Positions 1 to 5,825 of a stretch of 16,050 nucleotides of DNA are shown here, one piece after another (the stretch's first letter is position 1; the number at the start of each line of letters is the position of its first letter). The DNA is taken from contig MFZI01000076.1 of the NCBI GenBank assembly GCA_001789355.1, forward strand, positions 34,506-50,555, written 5' to 3'. The notes under the pieces were generated by a model, which did no database searches, had not been told where the DNA came from, and worked only from the letters and a program-made list of their open reading frames with translations. Source of the DNA: Candidatus Roizmanbacteria bacterium RIFCSPHIGHO2_01_FULL_39_8 (GTDB lineage: Bacteria > Patescibacteriota > Microgenomatia > UBA1406 > GWC2-37-13). Made by a program: the position numbers and the translations under genes.

Positions 1-1373
1 CTCCATTCTGGGCTATAAAGCCACCATCCATGGGGAGGAGTTATAAAGATGGCGTCTTTTTGGGTATTGTTTTTTGCCCAAAGCTCTACGTCATATAGTG
101 CTCCTTGTGTCGGGAAAATATGAATTTCAGGTTTCCAAAGACCCAGTTTAAGTATTAAATAGAAAATAAACGATAAAAAGCCACCTAGTAAAATAATGCT
201 TATTAGGTAGGCATATTTACTTCTTATGAATTTTAGAACAAGCCATATAGAAAGCAGTATCAATGGAGATAATGAAAAGATAAGTGCAATGAGCAGTATT
301 GAAAAATAAAATAAACTGATTTTGTTGTTTTTCACTAATTTAACAGAATATTCTATGAAATAAAGATAGGAAAAGAGCAATACATAGAGTCCAACCCTGA
401 TAATTTGAGACTGAATGATGATCACAGACGGATAGAACGTTGAGGTTATATATACCGCACACAAGACAACAATAGCCGCATAGATAAAATTAGTTATCAC
501 TGAGTTGAATTGATTGGATATGTTCCGCTTAGCTATAAAAAATAGAATGAGCAAGCTAATTCCCCCCAAAGTCAGTAACGACAAATAAAACTGAGAGTTG
601 AAGTAGAACAAATGTTCAAGCATGCCGTTACTCATAGTGAGAAACCAATTCCAATCTGCAGCGAATCCAACCGGAGTGCTGTTGAACTTCCAGATAAGGA
701 CGGGAAGTGCGGCAATAATAAAAAAAATCAGATGTACAAGTAATCTTCTTACCCCTATCCTCTTTATTCGTATTATTGAATCAAAAATGAAGAAAAATAA
801 AACAAAGTTAACAGATATAACATGCAGGTTATACATTAAACCGAGAATAAGAAAAGAAAAAATATACTTCTTTTTAAGATAGAGATTTATCGCAATAAGC
901 AGAAAGGGGAGGACGAATGTTCTATTTAAAAGACTGAATTCAAATATAGGAAAAGCAGCAAATGACAGATGAGGCATTGAGAAAGTCAAGACAGTAAGGA
1001 AAGAAGTAACGGGGTTATTAAATAATGTTTTACTTAAGCCCCAGAGGGCCCAGAAAGTAAGATAAATAGCTATCCCATAGATGATAAACATAGAGATCTC
1101 TAATATTCCAGCTCGATAAAGAGGGATAAAGAAAAACCAAAAGAAAGAATAATGGTATTGCCTTAAATCTAAAAAATAGTCGTTAGGAAAAAGCGAAGGA
1201 TCGGCAAATTTCTTGAGAAAAGGTATATGGACCACCTGATCGAAAGAGCCAAAGTAGTAGCCCATGGAACCTATGACGAAAAAAGAGGCGACAAAAAAAA
1301 GAAGATGCCGGTAAAAAGTTGAATTCCAAACGGATAAGGACAAAGTTTCAACGACTGATAGAATACGCTTCAT
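1..1373 (-). CDS. Multi-pass membrane protein, GT-C-like, C-terminus cut off by window edge
   Basis: The frame is open on the minus strand from an ATG at 1373 to the window edge, giving at least 457 residues. It starts MKRILSVVETLSLSVWNS and is dominated by hydrophobic segments rich in Phe, Leu and Ile, with short polar loops such as RIKRIGVRR, as in GT-C fold or other polytopic envelope proteins. Near the visible end, about residues 432-457, it leaves the membrane and reads LWAKNNTQKDAIFITPPHGW. This 'W..NT..DA.F..PP' pattern resembles the C-terminal motif I associate with DUF6798-type membrane proteins; that match is from memory and not tested. Start choice: the ATG lies 7 nt after a TATAAT. 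Its divergent neighbour is a family 2 glycosyltransferase, which suggests work on envelope glycans, but substrate and activity cannot be read from the sequence. The rest of the gene lies left of the window. Confidence 0.85.
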   Translation of the reverse strand, partial: MKRILSVVETLSLSVWNSTFYRHLLFFVASFFVIGSMGYYFGSFDQVVHIPFLKKFADPSLFPNDYFLDLRQYHYSFFWFFFIPLYRAGILEISMFIIYGIAIYLTFWALWGLSKTLFNNPVTSFLTVLTFSMPHLSFAAFPIFEFSLLNRTFVLPFLLIAINLYLKKKYIFSFLILGLMYNLHVISVNFVLFFFIFDSIIRIKRIGVRRLLVHLIFFIIAALPVLIWKFNSTPVGFAADWNWFLTMSNGMLEHLFYFNSQFYLSLLTLGGISLLILFFIAKRNISNQFNSVITNFIYAAIVVLCAVYITSTFYPSVIIIQSQIIRVGLYVLLFSYLYFIEYSVKLVKNNKISLFYFSILLIALIFSLSPLILLSIWLVLKFIRSKYAYLISIILLGGFLSFIFYLILKLGLWKPEIHIFPTQGALYDVELWAKNNTQKDAIFITPPHGWWLYSPEW

Positions 1374-1378
1374 AAAGA

Positions 1379-1395
1379 CTATTATAGTATAATAG
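1379..1395. promoter_or_regulatory. Palindromic divergent promoter, -10 box on both strands
   Basis: The 17 bp sequence CTATTATAGTATAATAG is a perfect inverted repeat (8 bp arms, 1 bp centre). It places TATAAT at 1388-1393 on plus and at 1386-1381 on minus. The minus box ends 7 nt before the ATG at 1373 and the plus box 8 nt before the ATG at 1402, so both transcripts should begin at or within a couple of bases of the start codon. No -35 hexamer near TTGACA is visible at 16-18 bp on either side. The two start codons are separated by only 28 bp. Confidence 0.6.
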
Positions 1396-1401
1396 TTTTT
1401 G

Positions 1402-2244
1402 ATGAAGCCTTTTTTTTCTATCGTAATTCCTACGTTGAATGAAGAAAAATTTCTACCCAATCTCTTATCTGATTTACAAAAGCAGACAGCAATGAATTTT
1501 GAAGTTATCATCACTGATGGACATTCAGAAGATAAAACCAAACTGAGGGCCTTTGAATATAAAGACAACCTTCCTTTGACCTTTTTGGAGCACATAAGAA
1601 GCAACGTTTCAATCCAGAGGAACTTAGGGGCAAAAAAGGGGAATGGACATTATTTGATTTTTCTCGATGCCGATTCAAGAGTAGCTTCCTCATTCACTAA
1701 AAAGCTGGAGATGAATATTAAAAAATATAAAGGATTATTTTTTGTTCCAACTTTAAGAACAGATGATCCTAATACTGAGACGCAGTTCGTACTCGATGTA
1801 ATCAACTCTTTTTTTGAGCTATCTCAAAATTTAGGAAGGCCTTTCGCGATGGGTGGTGGTATGGTATTCGAAAAAAAATATTTTTTAACGATAGGCGGTT
1901 TTGATCAAAAACTGGACTTTGGTGAAGACTACGAAATTGCACTAAGATCATACCAATGGGGTGTGAGAGCAAAATACCTGAAAGAAGTCTCCGTTATATA
2001 TTCCCTACGGCGCATCCGTAGAGAAGGTAAATTAAAATCATATTATAAAATCTTTATAAGTACGATGCTTTACCTCATAAAGGGTAAGACAGAGAGGAAG
2101 TTGTTTGATTATGAATTAGGCGGACACCTGTATGAAAAATCTCGTGCTATCAGCAAAACTCCTAAAAGTCATTTTGATCTTATCATTAAAAGAGCAAAAA
2201 AAGCCTTTAACAATCTACTCAAAGAGGAGCCTCTTACAAATTGA
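1402..2244 (+). CDS. Family 2 glycosyltransferase
   Basis: A 280-residue cytoplasmic GT-A fold glycosyltransferase. It opens with the nucleotide-binding strand FSIVIPTLNEE (residues 5-15) and carries the DXD metal/nucleotide-sugar motif FLDADS (D89, D91). It also has GRPFAMGGGMVF before the acceptor loop and a GED motif (174-176) that fits the ED catalytic-base region of GT2 enzymes. The C-terminal 80 residues are basic and lack a membrane span, so it probably associates peripherally with the membrane. A TTG at 1399 would add one Met; the ATG at 1402 is preferred because it fits the promoter spacing. Its last 11 bp overlap the end of the convergent gene on the minus strand. Sugar and acceptor are unknown; the flanking polytopic membrane proteins suggest a lipid-linked or cell-surface glycan. 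Confidence 0.9.
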   Translation: MKPFFSIVIPTLNEEKFLPNLLSDLQKQTAMNFEVIITDGHSEDKTKLRAFEYKDNLPLTFLEHIRSNVSIQRNLGAKKGNGHYLIFLDADSRVASSFTKKLEMNIKKYKGLFFVPTLRTDDPNTETQFVLDVINSFFELSQNLGRPFAMGGGMVFEKKYFLTIGGFDQKLDFGEDYEIALRSYQWGVRAKYLKEVSVIYSLRRIRREGKLKSYYKIFISTMLYLIKGKTERKLFDYELGGHLYEKSRAISKTPKSHFDLIIKRAKKAFNNLLKEEPLTN

Positions 2245-3019
2245 AGTATGAAATAATCGGATAGTGATCAGAGAAATCCACCTCCACCCTCTCCGTTTTC
2301 TTTAATTTCAATCCTTTATAAAAAGTATAATCCATCTTCAGTCTGTTGTTATAGAATTTTTTCACAATTCGTGCTAAGAATCGCTGCATAAGATTATATT
2401 GAGCCTTTTTTCCGTCTGGGCAAAAATAGGTAAAAAGGATATTCTTTGTTGCTTCTTCAAATCCATACATAGTTGTCAAAAGTTCCAAAGCCTTTCTTTG
2501 GTAGGGAACGTAATTAAAATCACCGGTAATAACTGTTGCAACTTTGTTTGATGACATACCATCTTTGAGGACCTTTTCAAGCTGTTTTGCACGCGCATTG
2601 TTGGTAGCAAGCGAAGATAAATGAACATTATACGTAGTAATTACTTTATTGTTAGCTCTGAACCTAAAGTCAGTCCGAAGTATTGTTCTCGGCTTGTTTC
2701 CTACCGTCAGTATTCTTAATATAGTCAATAAAATTTCATACACACTTTTCGGTAAATTAAGGGCATCACTCTGAACTAATTGTAACTTTTCCTCGTTATA
2801 AAGCGTAGCAACGCCATAAATTTTCCCGTATTTGAAAAAAGAATTAGAATAATCTGCCAGTTTATAGCTTTCGTGTTGGAGTTTTTTTAAATTTCGATCG
2901 TCAGTTTCTACCTCTTGTAAACAAAGTATGTCCGGCTTGTAGGACTTTACGATATCTTCAAGATAGGCAACTGCTTTATTGAATAGCACATTATATGTTA
3001 GTGTCGAAAGTTTTCCCAT
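2234..3019 (-). CDS. Endonuclease/exonuclease/phosphatase-family hydrolase
   Basis: A 261-residue protein of the EEP (DNase I-like) superfamily, which hydrolyses phosphodiester or phosphoester bonds using divalent metal. The characteristic motifs are present in order: TYNVL with N10, DILCLQEVE with metal-ligand E36, TTYNVHLSS with the catalytic-region His, TGDFNYVP with the Asp-Asn pair, and the terminal SDHYP with the Asp-His pair. There is no signal peptide, so it is presumably cytoplasmic. Start choice: a TTG at 3034 extends the frame by five codons but lies inside the TATAAT box, so the ATG at 3019 (MGKLSTLTYNVL) is taken. The gene converges on the glycosyltransferase with an 11 bp overlap and no terminator between them. 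Substrate is undetermined: DNA-repair exonuclease, lipid phosphodiesterase or nucleotide phosphatase are all compatible with the fold. Confidence 0.88.
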   Translation of the reverse strand: MGKLSTLTYNVLFNKAVAYLEDIVKSYKPDILCLQEVETDDRNLKKLQHESYKLADYSNSFFKYGKIYGVATLYNEEKLQLVQSDALNLPKSVYEILLTILRILTVGNKPRTILRTDFRFRANNKVITTYNVHLSSLATNNARAKQLEKVLKDGMSSNKVATVITGDFNYVPYQRKALELLTTMYGFEEATKNILFTYFCPDGKKAQYNLMQRFLARIVKKFYNNRLKMDYTFYKGLKLKKTERVEVDFSDHYPIISYFNL

Positions 3020-3025
3020 CAGTAG

Positions 3026-3031
3026 ATTATA
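3026..3031 (-). promoter_or_regulatory. -10 box of the EEP hydrolase gene
   Basis: On the minus strand TATAAT is followed by exactly 6 nt (CTACTG) and then the ATG at 3019, predicting a leaderless message. No -35 hexamer near consensus is seen 16-18 bp upstream. The position of this box decides the start codon, because the in-frame TTG at 3034 overlaps it. Confidence 0.55.
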
Positions 3032-3125
3032 CAAAGATTGTTAGATTTAGGTATGAACAATTTATTCACATTTTTTGAGTTAACTAAAGAGGACTACCAG
3101 AACAGGCTGAGCTGTTGTTAATATA

Positions 3126-3166
3126 CTATAGGTATGACTTATAGGAAGTTTTATATTTCTATAGGT
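3126..3166 (+). repeat. CTATAGGT direct repeats in the small-gene leader
   Basis: CTATAGGT occurs at 3126-3133 and again at 3159-3166, 33 bp apart start to start, about three helical turns. The core TATAGG appears a third time at 3140-3145. The first copy abuts a second candidate -10 (TATACT, 3122-3127), which lies 6 nt before an alternative in-frame ATG at 3134; the last copy ends just before the TTGACA at 3168. They could be regulator-binding sites, but with low sequence complexity chance is not excluded. Confidence 0.3.
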
Positions 3167-3167
3167 C

Positions 3168-3196
3168 TTGACAATTCCAAAAGATTCATTTATATT
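3168..3196 (+). promoter_or_regulatory. Near-consensus promoter of the 50-residue ORF
   Basis: A perfect -35 TTGACA (3168-3173), a 17 bp spacer and a -10 TATATT (3191-3196) are followed by 6 nt and the ATG at 3203. It is among the best sigma70-type promoters in the window and again predicts a transcript starting at the start codon. Confidence 0.65.
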
Positions 3197-3202
3197 TTAA
3201 TT

Positions 3203-3355
3203 ATGTGGAGAAATCTATTATCACAACTTTCCAAAGAACAAAAACTGAGGGCAAAAGAGCATACAGGTAAAGACTTGAAGAAATTTGTACATTTTCAATT
3301 TCAGCAGTTGACGAAGAAAAATATCAAAATTCCAGTAACTTTATACACACTTTAG
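3203..3355 (+). CDS. Unrecognised 50-residue basic protein
   Basis: A 50-residue, Lys-rich, soluble-looking protein beginning MWRNLLSQLSKEQKLR and ending KIPVTLYTL. I do not recognise a family. The middle (SKEQKLRAKEHTGKDLKKFVHFQFQQL) looks like one or two amphipathic helices followed by a short extended tail; a small nucleic-acid- or ribosome-associated protein is one guess, without motif support. The case for a real gene is its setting: a perfect TTGACA with a good -10 exactly 6 nt before the ATG, and a strong hairpin terminator about 10 nt after the stop, making a complete single-gene unit. An in-frame ATG at 3134 would give 73 residues, but the extra 23 codons would run through the promoter; that start has its own candidate TATACT box 6 nt upstream, so it cannot be fully excluded. 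Confidence 0.6.
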   Translation: MWRNLLSQLSKEQKLRAKEHTGKDLKKFVHFQFQQLTKKNIKIPVTLYTL

Positions 3356-3368
3356 ATATTTAACCGTA

Positions 3369-3426
3369 AAAAAAGAGCATCACTACCGCTCGTATTTGGG
3401 GACGACGAATAGTAATGCTCTTTTTT
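3369..3426. terminator. Bidirectional intrinsic terminator
   Basis: GAGCATCACT (3375-3384) pairs with AGTAATGCTC (3411-3420) with one C-A mismatch, flanked by an A tract on the left and six T on the right, so the stem extends through A-T pairs and works on both strands. It separates the 50-residue ORF (plus) from the end of the DUF2298 gene (minus). The 26-nt loop contains a small TCGT/ACGA complement. Confidence 0.8.
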
Positions 3427-3451
3427 ATTCCGATCCCGATTTGATCGGAAT
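3427..3451. repeat. Perfect 9 bp inverted repeat next to the terminator
   Basis: ATTCCGATC and GATCGGAAT flank a 7-nt loop (CCGATTT), directly after the T tract of the terminator. It may be a second terminator half for the minus-strand gene or a short interspersed palindrome. The remaining sequence up to 3501 shows nothing else recognisable. Confidence 0.55.
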
Positions 3452-3501
3452 CAGGATATCACCAACTAACATAGCAAAAAGAAATTTTTTTGTCAACTCC
3501 T

Positions 3502-5730
3502 TCAATTAATTACTTGATATAGAGCCCCAAATCTATTTGATGACCGAAATATTTCCTTTGCGATTTTTTTAAATTTTTCTTCTTTCAAATTTGGATATTT
3601 CTGTTGCTCCATCTTAGATATAACCACATAAGAGACATTATATTTTTTCAGTAATTTTTTAGTAAGGGTAAGATCTGCTGATTCATAGATAGCGCTAATA
3701 TCGGGAATTTTATCACCTACAATATTTGAGGAACCCCTCCATAACCATTCATGTACCCACCAACCTGCAATTGTAGGATTTCCTGTATAGGCGGAGATTC
3801 GCTCAAAATCAGTATACGAGTCCCCTTGGGCTTCCAGAATAACAGGTTGTCCAGTTATGTGGGAGTTGATATAGTCGATAATTTCTTTATCTTCAGGAAA
3901 ATTGCTTACCAACCAGAGCGATCCATCTAGCACAGTAGGGCGTGTGAACTGTCCATAATAAGAAGGTATAGAAAATAACGGATAAATAGCTACAAAAAAG
4001 AAAAAAACGACAAAAACTGCAGAAAACAAACGATTCATGCGTAGAGGTAGTTGTTTGATTTGAAAGAATACGAAAGCAGAAGCTATCCCCATTATAATAA
4101 ATGCCTGGTAGCCCAGCTTGAACATCGTATTTGCCCTAAAATGTGCAGGATAGATATCCTTTATGTAAAAAAATTCAGGAATTACGATTAAAAAAGTCCC
4201 GAGCAAAAAAAGAACAAATATAAATTGTTCTATAGAGGAATTACCATATTGTTTTTTGAATCTTTTGCTAACAAGGAATAGTATGAAGTTTAGCCAAAAA
4301 AATCCCCAAAGGAGCAAAAGCATCCAAAACGGTGAAATCTGGCAATTCCCTTTTTCGAATAAAAATGGGCCCAATTTCTGTATATTTATAAGAAAGGAAG
4401 GGCTACAATTAACTCCTATTCCAGAAACGAAAGGGGAAAAGTGAATGGAAAAAGGAAGAGAAAAAACGATAAATGAAACCAGTAAGACTCCAATTGAGAA
4501 GAAAAACTGCACAGAAACTCTATAAAGCAAGAAGAGTAACATAATAGTAAGCAGTAAGTAGATCGGTCCGTCGAACGCATTTGTCATGTAATGGATAGCA
4601 GTGAGAAAACCGATGAAGACAGAAGGAAGAATTAAGAATCGAGAATTAAGAATTTTTAATTTTATATTGTAATTTTGAACTTTTAATTTTGCATTTTGAA
4701 TTTCGCCAATTTTAGTCGTAATACTTTCCTTAACTTTTACGAAAAATATGAACAAGATTGCTAATGTTAACAATACAAACGGTATATCAAATACATGTCC
4801 ATGCAGGTCTGCCACGACCCATGAATAAGAAGGAAACTCGTGAATAGTGAAAGGTATGAAGCGTGTGGCGTTTGGATACCAATATTTGTCAGGATTATAC
4901 CAAGAGAGGATTTTCCAGAAGGCAATTGGGTTATCGTTTGGATATCCGGTCGTAAATAGATATATCGTGTGAAGGTTTCCTCCTAGAGTAACGATAAAAC
5001 TTCCTAGTACGCCGTAAAGAATGAGTTTTGCTCTATTAAAAATATAACCAGTTTTTTTCCCGAAGCGCTGAATCCAGGTAAAAATGATACCTGTTACAAG
5101 AGAAAAAGATTGAACGACAGAAAGAGCAAAAATTGTTGCAAGAATGAGATTATAGCCTATCTGTGCTTTTATACCGGTTAATTTGATAAGAAATGCGCCA
5201 ACCAGATGTCCGAAATAATAGTAGTTAATAAAGTATCCATTCGGATGAGTAGGATCTGAAGAAAGCCACATATCCAGAGGTGGAAAATAGGTCGATCGAA
5301 GAATCGAATTCATAAATCCAAAATCCATGAATTTTTCTAAGCCACGTATCGATGGTTCTTGGCCTCGAACAAACGCCCAAAAAAACAAAGCGGCGAAAAA
5401 TAATACTTCTTCAATTGCAATAAAAATGAATGAATTGATTAGAGATTTGCCGAATGGTTCTTTTTTTTGTTGTTTTTTAAAAAGGTGCCAATTTATGATC
5501 GCAGATCCAACAACTAAAAATAAGAGACTAAGAAATGTAAAGGGAAGAATTTTGACTATTCCAAGGACAAAAACAGAATAACTCAAAAGCAGAACCGCGA
5601 TAATTTTGGAAAAAGCGTATCCCATATCGGGAAACCATTTGCCAAATATTCTTTTCGTCAAAGGAAGGAATATCAATCCAAGTATAAAAAGAGGAATATA
5701 CCATCTTAATGTAGTTAAAATCCATTCCAT
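3502..5730 (-). CDS. DUF2298 ('YYY') polytopic membrane protein
   Basis: A 742-residue integral membrane protein with a dozen or more hydrophobic segments. It carries the family signature: GYFINYYYFGHL with YYYFGH at residues 170-175, the loop WYNPDKYWYPNATRF, then HEFPSYSWVVADLHGH, followed by a membrane-rich second half. The family is uncharacterised; its layout is like that of GT-C glycosyltransferases such as protein mannosyltransferases, and I infer a lipid-linked sugar transfer role from this and from the neighbouring glycosyltransferase. The C-terminal 110 residues are soluble (SYVVISKMEQQKYPNL) and may form the extracytoplasmic domain. Residues about 342-368 are encoded by a period-7 nucleotide repeat and read as a hydrophilic QN/KLK loop, probably an insertion. 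The ATG is set by a TATAAT 6 nt upstream. It stops with TGA. Confidence 0.88.
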   Translation of the reverse strand: MEWILTTLRWYIPLFILGLIFLPLTKRIFGKWFPDMGYAFSKIIAVLLLSYSVFVLGIVKILPFTFLSLLFLVVGSAIINWHLFKKQQKKEPFGKSLINSFIFIAIEEVLFFAALFFWAFVRGQEPSIRGLEKFMDFGFMNSILRSTYFPPLDMWLSSDPTHPNGYFINYYYFGHLVGAFLIKLTGIKAQIGYNLILATIFALSVVQSFSLVTGIIFTWIQRFGKKTGYIFNRAKLILYGVLGSFIVTLGGNLHTIYLFTTGYPNDNPIAFWKILSWYNPDKYWYPNATRFIPFTIHEFPSYSWVVADLHGHVFDIPFVLLTLAILFIFFVKVKESITTKIGEIQNAKLKVQNYNIKLKILNSRFLILPSVFIGFLTAIHYMTNAFDGPIYLLLTIMLLFLLYRVSVQFFFSIGVLLVSFIVFSLPFSIHFSPFVSGIGVNCSPSFLINIQKLGPFLFEKGNCQISPFWMLLLLWGFFWLNFILFLVSKRFKKQYGNSSIEQFIFVLFLLGTFLIVIPEFFYIKDIYPAHFRANTMFKLGYQAFIIMGIASAFVFFQIKQLPLRMNRLFSAVFVVFFFFVAIYPLFSIPSYYGQFTRPTVLDGSLWLVSNFPEDKEIIDYINSHITGQPVILEAQGDSYTDFERISAYTGNPTIAGWWVHEWLWRGSSNIVGDKIPDISAIYESADLTLTKKLLKKYNVSYVVISKMEQQKYPNLKEEKFKKIAKEIFRSSNRFGALYQVIN
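4629..4705. repeat. Period-7 repeat inside the DUF2298 gene
   Basis: Eleven consecutive heptamers without a break in phase: GAATTAA, GAATCGA, GAATTAA, GAATTTT, TAATTTT, ATATTGT, AATTTTG, AACTTTT, AATTTTG, CATTTTG, AATTTCG (plus strand). On the coding (minus) strand it contains no stop and yields a 7-residue pseudo-periodic peptide (QNAKLKVQNYNIKLKILNS). The GAATTAA units match those of the array at 8084-8197. Confidence 0.8.
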
Positions 5731-5736
5731 TGGACT

Positions 5737-5742
5737 ATTATA
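5737..5742 (-). promoter_or_regulatory. -10 box of the DUF2298 gene
   Basis: TATAAT on the minus strand is followed by 6 nt (AGTCCA) and the ATG at 5730, predicting a leaderless message. No -35 near consensus is seen. It sits back-to-back with the valS promoter in a 95 bp divergent gap. Confidence 0.55.
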
Positions 5743-5747
5743 CTATG

Positions 5748-5776
5748 TTGAAATTGAGAGCCGATTTTGGTATAAA
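5748..5776 (+). promoter_or_regulatory. Promoter of the valS-rpmH-yidC-khpB block
   Basis: -35 TTGAAA (5748-5753), 17 bp spacer, -10 TATAAA (5771-5776) preceded by TGG, giving an extended -10. The predicted transcript starts near 5783, leaving about a 43-nt leader before valS. No Shine-Dalgarno-like purine stretch precedes the ATG at 5826. Confidence 0.6.
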
Positions 5777-5825
5777 TGAATAACGATTTTAGATTGTTCT
5801 ATTAAACTATTTTCGCTATTACACG

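Noticed and set aside
622..882. Plus-strand 86-residue ORF
   Set aside because: It lies fully inside the long minus-strand membrane protein (open from 1373 to the window edge) and its translation has no protein-like pattern.
3020..3034. TTG start at 3034 for the EEP hydrolase
   Set aside because: The extra codons are made of the TATAAT box and its downstream spacer; the family normally starts at the strand beginning KLSTLTYNV.
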